Assembly: GCA_001599295.1 (NCBI GenBank)
Contig: BCGN01000005.1
Coordinates: 1 to 64,000, forward strand
Origin: Sporopachydermia quercuum
Taxonomy: Eukaryota > Ascomycota > Sporopachydermiomycetes > Sporopachydermiales > Sporopachydermiaceae
DNA: 64,000 nt
Direction of reading: 5' to 3'
Positions within the stretch are counted from its first letter, which is position 1. Each line of letters begins with the position of its first letter. The position numbers and the translations under genes were made by a program. Below are positions 11,334-20,938 of this stretch, in pieces. The notes beneath the pieces were generated by a model, which was given only the letters and a program-made list of their open reading frames with translations, was not told the DNA's origin and searched no databases.

Positions 11334-11882
11334 ATGTCAGAATCCAAAGATAAACACGAATCAAACAACAACCTTCATGCATATCAGCAACCGGGCTTAT
11401 CAAGGAAACGTTCACGGTTCAATCTTTTCACTAATGATGTTCGTTCCTTACTATATGCTCATGGTGATGTATCTGATCCTTTACCGGAGACTGTAAGAGC
11501 TGTGGAAGATATACTAACAAACTACATAACGGACATCTGTCATGAAGCTGCGCGTGTTTCTAAAACTGCCAATAGACAAAAAATCAAAGTTGATGATTTC
11601 AGATTTGCTGTTAGGAAAGATGGTGTCAAACTGTATAGGATAGATCAGCTGCTGGCTTTACAGAAAGAGATTACTGAAGCACGGAAAACATTCGATAACA
11701 GCGAAGGGAAGAATTTGAAGAATTTTGCAGGAGGTGACGATGAGGAAAACGAAGATGATAACGAAGGAGAAGGAAAGGGAGAAGGAAAGGGAAAAGGAGC
11801 AGAAGTTATAAATACAACAGGATTAGCGTTACCAACCAAAAGAAGGAAAGGAAATAAGGATAAGGAAAAGGATAGGGATTAA
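11334..11882 (+). CDS. TAF13: TFIID subunit Taf13
   Basis: Small histone-fold subunit of general transcription factor TFIID, 182 aa (about 167 in S. cerevisiae), which pairs with Taf11. The fold lies at residues ~27-105, starting RFNLFTNDVRSLLYAHGD and continuing through VRAVEDILTNYITDICHEA and KIKVDDFRFAVRKD, which are strongly Taf13-like. The C-terminus is a low-complexity acidic then basic tail (EGEGKGEGKGKG, then RRKGNKDKEK). The start is the first ATG, preceded by AAA. It is divergent from the Arg81-like gene and converges with ERO1. Confidence 0.93.
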   Translation: MSESKDKHESNNNLHAYQQPGLSRKRSRFNLFTNDVRSLLYAHGDVSDPLPETVRAVEDILTNYITDICHEAARVSKTANRQKIKVDDFRFAVRKDGVKLYRIDQLLALQKEITEARKTFDNSEGKNLKNFAGGDDEENEDDNEGEGKGEGKGKGAEVINTTGLALPTKRRKGNKDKEKDRD

Positions 11883-12830
11883 ATAAGAAATTAACTGTTG
11901 GAAGCTTGTAAGAAAGAAAATGCAATATGAGGGATAATTGACTTCGGTGCAAAGTGAATAACTATCAATCTTGAAGATACTGTTGATTCGTCATAACAAA
12001 CTGATCATATATGTATGAAGTAATGCATGCAAAAGATTTGTTTCCTATGATAGTGATGACTATCTATCATTGTGAAGACGCAATGCGCTGGTTTCTGGAG
12101 AAAAAGTGTACAAGTAATCAGAGATATATCAACAAAAAAAGTTTGACAATTATAAACAGAATGAACCATCAGACCAATCAGGTTTATTCGTATACTGACC
12201 ATTGACCGTGGAACGTCCCAGATATTGAAGACTTCTTTACTGAAATTACGGTCTTGGAACTCGAAATCAACACACACGAAAGATTACCTATCGTCTCTGG
12301 AGTGGGTACTACCGAATAAACGAAACGTGCTTAAAAGAGAATTCAGTCAATGGATAGATAACAAAAATGTAGCACATAACATACGATGATCTTTCAAATT
12401 AGATTATCAGTTTCTATTCTAAATAATCACTATTTATATGATTATCATATGTACTCAACTACTATAAACATAATCTTAGCATTTGCTAAGATATTATCAC
12501 TTTATAATTATTACTTCCTATTTCAGTAAATCCTCAAATATAGCTCAAGTAACAAACACACGATATGTGTCAGTAACCAACATGATATTTTACTCCAATT
12601 CCCATAATAAAACTTCCCATCATAAGGTTATAACTTGTCCTTTTCCCTATCACTTATTTATATTCTAAAAGAGATTAAAAGGGTATTCTCAATAGTCAAA
12701 CAAGATATCTGCGGATCATTGATAATCGACTGATGTCAAAAATCAACATCAATGCCCAACTCAGCTTGTTTTTTTTTTTGCTTTTCTATTGTTCTATAAA
12801 AATTAATTTGAATAACAAACTAATTGGCTT
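11883..12830. other. convergent intergenic region TAF13/ERO1
   Basis: About 950 bases, unusually long for a tail-to-tail interval. Short open frames exist on both strands but have no recognisable domain or biased composition. No gene called. Confidence 0.5.
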
Positions 12831-14513
12831 CTAAAGATCCATTCTATAATATGAATCATCATAAACCGGTAAATCCAACACATCTCTACCTACAAGAGCA
12901 TTCCAGCATTTTGTAGAATAATACAATCCCATATACCAAAGGTTTCTTGGTAAATCAATATAACTTTTCAGTATAAATGTGATAGCTTCTTTAAANTGTG
13001 CCCATTCCTCATCCCAAGCTTGTCGCCAAGAGACACTACGAATTCTCTTCCTCTTCTCCACTTTATCCATATTCTTGAAGTGCTCAATAGCTTGCACTGA
13101 TTTAGACAGTCTATCAAAAGTGTTAACTAAAGAGACAATTTCAATACGACGTAAGTTTCTGATGATATCAGGAACTTCAGAAAGGTTTTCACCTTCAGGA
13201 CCTGGTAATTCAAATAGAATCTTTAAGGCAGTACCATATCCCATAGTTTGAACTTTACCCCATAGTCTACATCTATCACATCCTACACAATCCATTATAG
13301 CAGAGACATTTCTGAATCTTTGTCGGAAGTCATCCTTTAATGATTGACTGTCAGGTAAAGCAAACAAAAGGCTTTCGTTGAATAACTGAATCTCTTGTTG
13401 AAGATTTGATGGCACACGGATTTCCTTAGCCAATTGGGAGAATTCTCTCCTTGTTTTACTGTCATATTCAGTATTATCGCAACAGAAAGTAATTTGGTCA
13501 AGATATGTAGCCAATTTAGTTACCGCTCTTGATAACACAGCATAATTGAAATAAATATTGCTCAATCTATCAGGGAAATTTCCAACTTTTGAATTGAAAC
13601 ATTCTAGATTAGGACCCCATTCACCCGTTGTAGTATTGAGGTAATCATTACATAAATGTACAGCAATTGAAGCGTGCATACCGGAAACAAGTCTGTAGAA
13701 CACACGTTTCTCTAAACAAGATTCATTATTAACCCTTTCACTTGGAGCAAGAGAGCCAGTAACAGTAGAAGCAGAATCAGCGAAAGAATTGGTGAAATCA
13801 GCATCCGAGTTCCAATGCTCTTTGAAACAATTTTCTTGATATATAGCACTCCATACTTTTCCTGCTTGTCTTCCACCATAACCAGTGAATCGCTCAGGAT
13901 TGGCTACCAAATCAACATAAACCAAGTTCTTATCAGCAGAAGATTCATTGCTATCTCCACCATCAAAGCTAGTATTCAATCCATCATCTTCCACTAAACA
14001 GTAGTCAAACTTGGACTCATCTTCTTCTTCTTTGCTCAAAATTTGTAGATTAGCATTGTTTTCACGAATCAAACATCCTTTGTCAACAGAGTTGCCAAGC
14101 TCATTAATATCTTCCCCGGCATAAACTAATTTCTCATCATCTACCTGATCTTTGGCTGCTGCTAACGAAAACTTCTTGAACTTGCTGAGGTATTCAGGAC
14201 GCCATATTTCAGGCAGCGAATCAATATCATCTATAGTATCAACAGCGCAACTTCTGCTGGCACACATGGCATCGTCTTCCCAGAAGGGACATTCTTTATC
14301 GAATAGGTTTAATTTGAAATATCGGAAGAAATCCTCTTGCACCAATTTCTGTAGGACAGGTCGAACTTTNTGATTGATACTATCTATTGTTAGATGTGTG
14401 TCTTCACAGACGTTTAGTTCTGCACATGCATCTAATGAGTTGAATAGAGTCTGACCGTTGCCAAGTGACGCTGATAGTGAAAGCCCAGCGGCAATGATTG
14501 ATTGAAGCTTCAT
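12831..14513 (-). CDS. ERO1: ER thiol oxidase Ero1
   Basis: FAD-dependent oxidase of the ER lumen that reoxidises Pdi1 and drives disulfide formation; 560 aa. An N-terminal hydrophobic stretch (LQSIIAAGLSLSASLG) is the signal peptide. The shuttle pair is the CxxxxC in MCASRSCAVD (C84, C89). The active-site CxxCxxC is CVGCDRC (C409, C412, C415). The FAD-binding core is recognisable in NPERFTGYGGRQAGKVWS, YRLVSGMHASI and GNFPDRLSNIYFNYAVL. The C-terminal helix region SYIDLPRNLWYMGLYY is conserved. Two ambiguous bases affect single residues. Two TACGTG elements about 0.6 kb upstream may be unfolded-protein-response sites. Confidence 0.96.
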   Translation of the reverse strand: MKLQSIIAAGLSLSASLGNGQTLFNSLDACAELNVCEDTHLTIDSINXKVRPVLQKLVQEDFFRYFKLNLFDKECPFWEDDAMCASRSCAVDTIDDIDSLPEIWRPEYLSKFKKFSLAAAKDQVDDEKLVYAGEDINELGNSVDKGCLIRENNANLQILSKEEEDESKFDYCLVEDDGLNTSFDGGDSNESSADKNLVYVDLVANPERFTGYGGRQAGKVWSAIYQENCFKEHWNSDADFTNSFADSASTVTGSLAPSERVNNESCLEKRVFYRLVSGMHASIAVHLCNDYLNTTTGEWGPNLECFNSKVGNFPDRLSNIYFNYAVLSRAVTKLATYLDQITFCCDNTEYDSKTRREFSQLAKEIRVPSNLQQEIQLFNESLLFALPDSQSLKDDFRQRFRNVSAIMDCVGCDRCRLWGKVQTMGYGTALKILFELPGPEGENLSEVPDIIRNLRRIEIVSLVNTFDRLSKSVQAIEHFKNMDKVEKRKRIRSVSWRQAWDEEWAXFKEAITFILKSYIDLPRNLWYMGLYYSTKCWNALVGRDVLDLPVYDDSYYRMDL

Positions 14514-15123
14514 TGTTGGATCTTTAAATTTAGATGCTTATATGTGTATGCTTATACGTGTATGCTTATATGCGAATGCTGAGATGAATGTGAATTTGAA
14601 TATGAAGTATCAATTCCGAAGCTGAATGATAGTGACAATAAGTAAAGTCTCTGTGANCTCAAGTTTGGAAACAAATCTAACTTGCGAACTGAACCGTTCG
14701 ATGTGTGAAAGCTATGAAATCTTATCAAACAAACACTCACGGCTAAAATGATTTAGAAATACTACTACCGGCTGTTCAATGATTCTATCTATAGATACCG
14801 ATAAGTTGATAATCTCGCGATCTTTTTACTCAGCTTACACTGCAGTAAATACGCCCTTACTAGCCNTAGTTATTGTTTTCCAGTGAAAAAAATCAAGCCT
14901 CTGACTGTACTTTCTTCGAGTTAAATATTANNCAATGACAAACAACTACTTATAAAACATAAATTGACCATTTTAACATAAGATATCTAATCATCAATAC
15001 ATCTTATATCAAGAGAGGAATGAGGCTATTGTTCTCTTAATCTTGTAATAAATGAAATTTTTCAGATGATGTGTCCTTAATAACCTAAATAGGTAATAAT
15101 CACCTAGTTAAGTTTGTGGCGTG

Positions 15124-15153
15124 TACGTGGAAAAAATATTTTTGGATTACGTG
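15124..15153. promoter_or_regulatory. two TACGTG elements upstream of ERO1 (UPRE-like)
   Basis: TACGTG occurs at 15124-15129 and 15148-15153, 24 bases apart. TACGTG is the core of the Hac1-bound UPRE-2 type element, and ERO1 is a classic unfolded-protein-response target. The spacing is suggestive; the distance from the ERO1 start (about 610 bases) is long for yeast. Confidence 0.35.
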
Positions 15154-15516
15154 ATCAATAAAGGGAAAGACAATGTACGTTAAGGGGAGAAGTTCTGGAG
15201 AAAGACGACAAGGAGAATGAATGGACATGAAGGATATGATGAATAAATGACGAAAGGAGATTGTATGAGTTACTTTTTTTTGGATTGAAGTAAGGCATTT
15301 TAATGATGATGTTTGGCCAATCTTTTGTTTTGAACTGTTTCAGTTATCACGGTTGAGAGATGTGGGATAACAACCTAATGAGTATCACCCTTCAAGCTCC
15401 GACATGCAATTTCACGTCTCACTATAGTATCATAGCATGAGATGTGAGGCATATTTATGCAATATATGCAGCAATATGCAGAAGTATTATTTAATAAATA
15501 CATGTACATAATAATG

Positions 15517-15526
15517 AAAATTTTTT
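15517..15526 (+). promoter_or_regulatory. RRPE-like element upstream of DBP3
   Basis: Exact AAAATTTTTT, 246 bases before the DBP3 ATG. It matches the ribosomal RNA processing element bound by Stb3 in S. cerevisiae and recurs exactly upstream of BRX1 and UTP7. AT-rich background lowers its weight. Confidence 0.45.
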
Positions 15527-15771
15527 CGTTTACATGGGATGGAATGGATTAAATAATAAAGACATTCAAATAAGGCAGTTACTTTGATATAGAAGCAGAG
15601 AATACGATATTTGCTTTTGTATTTTATGGAATTGAGATCAGATCGGGGTTTCACTTAGCTTATTCTTATATGCTAGTTGTGCTTTAATTATAAAACGATA
15701 AAGCACTTTCCAACTGATGTATCAGGCTTTCTAAGTATTTTAGAAGCACAGTGCATCCAACAATATTCAAA

Positions 15772-17358
15772 ATGTCTGATGAAAAGAAGCGGTCATCAGC
15801 CGAATTAGATAAGGAGGAGAAGAAGAGAAGAAAGTTAGAAAAGAAGGAGAAGAAGGACAACAAAGAGAAGAAGGAGAAGAAGGAAAGGAAGGAGAAGAAG
15901 GAGAAAAAAGCAAAAAAGGATAAGAAGGAAAAAAAGGAAAAGAAAGCTAAGAATGAAACAAAAAAACCAGTAGCAGTTGAAGAAACCAATGGTATCTCTT
16001 CTGTGTTATCAAACTCATCATACACAGAATCTGCAACACTGAAAGCTGTTGCTCAACTAGAAATAGACTCTTTTTACTCGGAAAATGATGTTGCAGTTAA
16101 TGATCCTCGCTCAGAATCTTTGAGACCTATTCTAGGATTCAACCAAATTGAATTGAACCGAGATATTGCTAAGGTAGTCTCTCAATTCTCTAAACCAACT
16201 CCAATTCAATCAGTTTCTTGGCCGTATCTTCTATCCCACCGCGATGTTATCGGTGTGGCTGAAACAGGTTCTGGTAAGACATTTGCTTTCTCTGTTCCAG
16301 CCATTTCTCACGTATTGCAGCATAAGAAAGAGAATGGTATTCAGGTACTTGTTATATCACCCACAAGAGAGCTTGCAATGCAGATCTATGACAACTTGAA
16401 ACTTTTAACTGATGCCACTGGATTGAAATGCCATTGTATTTATGGTGGTGTACCAAAGGATGAACAAAGAAAGGCNTTAAGGAGTTGTCAGTGTGTCATT
16501 GCAACTCCAGGAAGATTATTAGATCTTATGGATGAAGGAGCTGCTGATCTTTCCTCTGTTAAATATTTAATTCTCGATGAAGCTGACAGAATGTTAGAAA
16601 AAGGTTTTGAAGATGATATGAAGAAGATAATTTCCAATACTAATGTGGATCGTAATACGGTTATGTTTACTGCTACTTGGCCTAAAGAAATCAGAGAAAT
16701 TGCTAATACATTTATGAAAACACCAGTAAAGATTTCAATTGGTAACAGAGACGAACTGACCGCTAATAAACGTATCACACAAAATGTTGAAGTGATAGAT
16801 CCTTTCAAAAAAGAGAACAGATTACTACAGTTGTTAAAAGATCATCAATCAGGTAGCAAGAAAAACGACAAGATTCTTATTTTTGCTTTATATAAGAAAG
16901 AAGCAACCAGAGTTGAACGACTTTTGCAGAACAAAGGATATAATGTTGTTGCCATTCACGGTGATCTAAGTCAAGCTCAAAGAACTCAAGCATTGGATCA
17001 TTTCAAGACAGGTAAATCTAACATTTTATTAGCTACTGATGTTGCTGCTCGCGGTTTAGATATTCCCGCTGTGAAAGTAGTGATCAATCTTACGTTCCCT
17101 TTGACAGTTGAAGATTATGTTCATAGAATAGGTAGAACTGGTAGAGCAGGACAAACTGGTTTAGCAATCACTTTATTCACTGAAAGAGAGAAGCATTTAA
17201 GTGGTGCTTTGATCAATGTTCTTCGTGGTGCTAATCAGCCTGTTCCTGATGAGCTATTGAAGTTTGGTGGTCATACAAAGAAGAAGGAGCATTCAGTTTA
17301 TGGAGCATTCTTTAAAGATGTTGATACGACAAAGAAGGCTCAGAAGATAGTTTTCTGA
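15772..17358 (+). CDS. DBP3: DEAD-box RNA helicase Dbp3
   Basis: Nucleolar ATP-dependent RNA helicase needed for early 60S pre-rRNA processing; 528 aa from the ATG at 15772 (the frame is open a little further 5' but without ATG). The N-terminus is a Lys/Glu-rich tract (residues ~10-65) typical of Dbp3. All helicase motifs are visible: Q motif KPTPIQ, motif I AETGSGKT, Ia PTRELA, Ib ATPGRLL, II DEAD, III TATW (in place of SAT), [34 protein letters not shown]. The TAT form of motif III is common in Dbp3. The C-terminus ([19 protein letters not shown]) matches Dbp3 and not Dbp2. One ambiguous base at 16476. Confidence 0.94.
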   Translation: MSDEKKRSSAELDKEEKKRRKLEKKEKKDNKEKKEKKERKEKKEKKAKKDKKEKKEKKAKNETKKPVAVEETNGISSVLSNSSYTESATLKAVAQLEIDSFYSENDVAVNDPRSESLRPILGFNQIELNRDIAKVVSQFSKPTPIQSVSWPYLLSHRDVIGVAETGSGKTFAFSVPAISHVLQHKKENGIQVLVISPTRELAMQIYDNLKLLTDATGLKCHCIYGGVPKDEQRKXLRSCQCVIATPGRLLDLMDEGAADLSSVKYLILDEADRMLEKGFEDDMKKIISNTNVDRNTVMFTATWPKEIREIANTFMKTPVKISIGNRDELTANKRITQNVEVIDPFKKENRLLQLLKDHQSGSKKNDKILIFALYKKEATRVERLLQNKGYNVVAIHGDLSQAQRTQALDHFKTGKSNILLATDVAARGLDIPAVKVVINLTFPLTVEDYVHRIGRTGRAGQTGLAITLFTEREKHLSGALINVLRGANQPVPDELLKFGGHTKKKEHSVYGAFFKDVDTTKKAQKIVF

Positions 17359-17830
17359 ACGTTTATTTGCATATTATTTTTGGTTCGATTTTCTGTTTCA
17401 ATCTTTTGGTTCAGTATTTCATTGGTATAGTAGATAATTATGCATGTTTTCTAATGCCCCATGTTTCTGTTATGCAAGTTAGGTAAGCACGGATTATTTT
17501 ACCAGTGTTGGTATATTATTGGGTTATGATATATACAGTGTGGGAAGAGTTTAACAATAATAAAACATAACCTGAAAATTTAGTAATTCTGGGTTGCCAG
17601 TCCTTTGTTTCGTTGGCGAGTCTCATATGATCATATGTTCCTATTCGATAGCTCAATAGCATACGTGCACTAGTGATATATTAGTGATAATCCCCATTTA
17701 TTTATTATGTACATATCATGGTTCGTTCGAATATGAATTGTGGACGATTCAACTCTTGATTCTAACNTTCCATTCGATCATTCTTTTCCTCTGCCGCTCT
17801 TCATTATTTTCTCCTACTCGCTTCTGTTGA
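17359..17830. other. convergent intergenic region DBP3/IMG2
   Basis: About 470 bases, AT-rich, no gene seen. Confidence 0.55.
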
Positions 17831-18335
17831 TTAGAACTTCTCAGCTAAAACTTTGCTCACTTCCTCCTTATAACGTCCTTTTATGATGACTTTCTGACTT
17901 ATAACATTTGCTTTGATATTGTCCTTTTTGACTTCAGGAATAGCTGCAAGTAAATCCCTTTTAAGTTGCTAGTAGATATAAATGTTAGTACATACTACAG
18001 TAGATATACTTCTAAAATGTTTTCTATCAATCAAGAAGAAAACATGGCATAGTTATTGATTANCAGCGTCAAAAACTCCTCTCACTTACCACAACATCTC
18101 CGACCACATTCTTGACCAAAGTCACAATTGAATTGCCTCTCTTATGATCAATATACACTGGAAGTCTTCCAAAACGACTCCTTGAGACAAAGTAATTAGT
18201 GGTACCGAAATCATGACCGATTAGATCACTTGGCTTAATTTCTGAAAGCTTTGGTAGTACTTGGACCTTCGCCTGTGTTGATTGGAATCGATTGCTGATT
18301 CTCGTGAATAGAGGTATGAACCGTGAGTTATTCAT
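17831..18335 (-). CDS. IMG2: mitochondrial ribosomal protein mL49 (Img2), spliced
   Basis: Large-subunit mitoribosomal protein, reading complement(join(17831..17968,18090..18335)), 127 aa. Exon 1 encodes a Ser/Arg-rich targeting region (FIPLFTRISNRFQS) and the mL49 core YFVSRSRFGRLPVYIDHKRG. The frame then stops inside an intron with donor GTAAGT (18089-18084), perfect TACTAAC (17990-17984) and acceptor CTAG. Exon 2 continues QLKRDLLAAIPEVKKDN and ends VIIKGRYKEEVSKVLAEKF, the same ending as S. cerevisiae Img2 (VxxVLxxKF). Intron 121 nt. The chosen start is the ATG at 18335. One ambiguous base lies in the intron. Splice model inferred. Confidence 0.92.
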
Positions 18336-18822
18336 TTCCAAGCAAGTGACTATAATAGATGATGCGGGTTATAGAGCTATTGCCGTAGGAATCAAATTCG
18401 TTTGAGCTTCTGTTCAGATTTGAAAAAAGATATTGAGTAATATGATTGTGGATTAACCTAACCGTTGATAATTTTGCGATTTGTGTGTAAGAGTTTGGAG
18501 TTGTAAAATATTTCACAGAAGTAATGGTGTTTGGGTTTATTTCTGGAGGCGAGACGCGATGTTATATTATAATGGGATTCTCAGTGACAAGATTTGTTTT
18601 CATAAGTCACGGGAGGTCATATTGGTATTTCAGAATTTTTTTCTCATAGATAGACAACTACAGACGAAAGTGAAATGTATAGTCTATTCTAACGTATAAA
18701 CTAGTATTAATATTCTATTTTTCATATGTATACAGGTGACATTTTGTATGCTGAAAATGAAGTCTTATTATACTGTGTCTGTGGCTACAGGCCTGAGGAA
18801 ATATGAAAACTCGTGTAGAATC
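18336..18822. other. intergenic region RSA4 to IMG2
   Basis: About 490 bases between two minus-strand genes: RSA4 terminator and IMG2 promoter. No gene seen. Confidence 0.55.
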
Positions 18823-20364
18823 TTAATGCGACCAAAGTCTCAGCATTTTATCCTTACCACCAGAAGCAACCCTAGTGCCATCAACACTCCAATCTACTGA
18901 ATAGACCTCGTCTACGTGACCAGGCAAATCAACTGCTAGTTTCTTGGTTCTCACGTCCCATATTTTCAGTGTTGTATCCTTTGAAGAGCTGACCAACATC
19001 CTATTATCGCCAGACCATGCACATTGATAAACAGAAGCTACGTGTCCTCTGAAAGTAGAAATAAACTTTCCTGTTCTACCATCCCAAAGTTTCACAGAAT
19101 TGTCAAATGATGCTGAAGCAATATATCTTCCATCGGGTGAAAATGACACATGATTAACAAGCTTTTGATGACCTGTCATTCTTGTTATTGGCTTAGAAGA
19201 CTTAGATGGTTCCCATAAATACATTGTGAAATCATCACTGGCAGTAACAATCCGTTCCGTTTCTCTACCATCAACGAAAGCAACTTTCCTGTAATTTTCA
19301 TACGCACGGCTTTTCAATTCCTGGGGTGATAATTTCTTAGGCTGAGATTTTCCATTGTAATCAAAAGGACCAATACGCAAAGCATATTCAGTTGATAGTG
19401 AGATATGATTGACCCAATGAGCATGCGACTTGAGAACCTGAACACACTTCCCGTCTTTAGAATCCCATACTCTGATCGTTTTGTCATGTGAAGTTGAATA
19501 AATTAATCCTTCCCCACCCCATCTGACGCATGACACAGCTGAAGTATGTCCTGAAAACGTGAACAAAGCTACTCTTCTAATGATATCCCATACTTTAACA
19601 GTACCATCTTTTGAACATGACACTAATCTTGGATTTTGCCCCTCAGGTACTAGATGTAGAGGTTCCCAAGATAATGCAGAAATCCATTTTGCATGTCCTG
19701 TCAAAGGTTCACCTAAAGGTTTTCCTTTCTTACCATCCCACAACCTAATTGTACTATCCATTGAACCTGTCGCAATGATCTCTCCATTAGGACACCAAGC
19801 AACACACAAAACCCAATTACTATGCCCTGACAATGTGGCAACAGGAGTTTGGGTATCACAATCCCATATTCTGGCCGTAGAATCTCCAGCTCCTGTCACA
19901 AGCCTACTAGATGAATATGGTGCAAATTGACATGCTAATATTGTACTGGAGTGTCCGCTAATAGCTGCTGATGATCTAGTGATTGGTTTCACTTTGAAAA
20001 CAGCTCTAGGTGTATAAACGATAGTGAGAAAATCTTCTGTAGTTTTAATTCCTGGTTTTATAATAGAGCTGTATAGATTGTCGGGAATATCAGTAACGTC
20101 TCCTGATTTCTCATCAAGAAGCAGTGAAAATGAATATGGTACTGGATCATCTTCATTATCAGCTAACTGATTCACTAGCATTTCCAATTGTTTGATTGTA
20201 GCATTTCCTGGGACACGAATAGAAGCTCCAAGTCCTTCTCCAGTGTCTGATGCTTGAAATTTCACCAGAACATTCGGAATATCGTCAGGTATCAATTCAA
20301 CTTCTCGCTCCTTTTGAGCTTCTCGTTTCTGCCGTTTCGACAATGGAGGAATCACTGTGGCCAT
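18823..20364 (-). CDS. RSA4: ribosome assembly factor Rsa4 (Notchless family)
   Basis: WD40 protein of late 60S assembly; its N-terminal ubiquitin-like domain binds the MIDAS domain of the Rea1/Mdn1 ATPase, which strips it from the pre-60S particle. 513 aa, the size of S. cerevisiae Rsa4 (515). The NLE domain covers residues ~28-115 (VLVKFQASDTGEGLGASIRV, then IKQLEMLVNQLAD). Eight WD repeats follow from ~140 to the end, with clear GH...WD units such as GHSSTILACQFAPYSS, TGHAKWISALSWEP, GHVASVYQCAW and a final DKMLRLWSH. The start is the first ATG. Divergent from the thioesterase gene. No RRPE-type AAAATTTTTT was found upstream, unlike the other three ribosome-assembly genes here. Confidence 0.96.
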   Translation of the reverse strand: MATVIPPLSKRQKREAQKEREVELIPDDIPNVLVKFQASDTGEGLGASIRVPGNATIKQLEMLVNQLADNEDDPVPYSFSLLLDEKSGDVTDIPDNLYSSIIKPGIKTTEDFLTIVYTPRAVFKVKPITRSSAAISGHSSTILACQFAPYSSSRLVTGAGDSTARIWDCDTQTPVATLSGHSNWVLCVAWCPNGEIIATGSMDSTIRLWDGKKGKPLGEPLTGHAKWISALSWEPLHLVPEGQNPRLVSCSKDGTVKVWDIIRRVALFTFSGHTSAVSCVRWGGEGLIYSTSHDKTIRVWDSKDGKCVQVLKSHAHWVNHISLSTEYALRIGPFDYNGKSQPKKLSPQELKSRAYENYRKVAFVDGRETERIVTASDDFTMYLWEPSKSSKPITRMTGHQKLVNHVSFSPDGRYIASASFDNSVKLWDGRTGKFISTFRGHVASVYQCAWSGDNRMLVSSSKDTTLKIWDVRTKKLAVDLPGHVDEVYSVDWSVDGTRVASGGKDKMLRLWSH

Positions 20365-20938
20365 GTTGGATGAGAGTGTGAATGTGGTTGAAACTGGTCA
20401 ATGTATTTCAAAGATAATTCCAACTATAAACAGGAGATTTAATTTGAGTTTACTGTTATTTAATCGACAAAAAGTGAATAAATTAGATTGTTTAAGATAT
20501 CTTAATGTCATGATAGGAATGAAGGAATTATCTACTAACAAAAGATTTTTTTTATTGTTGTGTGGATTATGTCATGCACAGTGTCAGACATTCATATCTG
20601 ACATATGATAATTTCTGTTCTTNTGTGACGATTAATATATGACTTACTTATGTCTCGACTAAATATTTGTTTATCACATAATCAATGACTTAGGGTTCAT
20701 ATGCAAATTTCGGAAATGATATCGGATAATAGGTTTTTCTTATCGTTTGTCGTAATGCTGTTTCTCCACTCTTAATTTCGGATAACTTCTCGGATGGTTC
20801 TTTTTATGATCTGGAGACGATTTAGGTGTGATTTGAGTCATTTTGGGTAAATGTTGATCAAAATCTTCAGATTCGGATATTTCTTCATTTTTTTTTTGGA
20901 TCAACATCTCGCTGGTTTTCGGCATTTAAACATTGAAA
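20365..20938. other. divergent intergenic region RSA4/thioesterase gene
   Basis: About 570 bases shared promoter. A TACTAAC at about 20532 and a CACAG 45 bases later are intron-like but lead to no coding exon; possibly a leader intron or chance. Confidence 0.45.

Larger units (their letters stand above)
14514..15771. other. divergent intergenic region ERO1/DBP3
   Basis: About 1.26 kb shared upstream region. Contains the TACGTG pair near ERO1 and the AAAATTTTTT element near DBP3, listed separately. No gene seen. Holds the only double ambiguous position (14931-14932). Confidence 0.55.

Noticed and set aside
12005-12277. 90-codon minus-strand frame between TAF13 and ERO1
   Set aside because: Composition is random-like, no ATG context or homology recognised.
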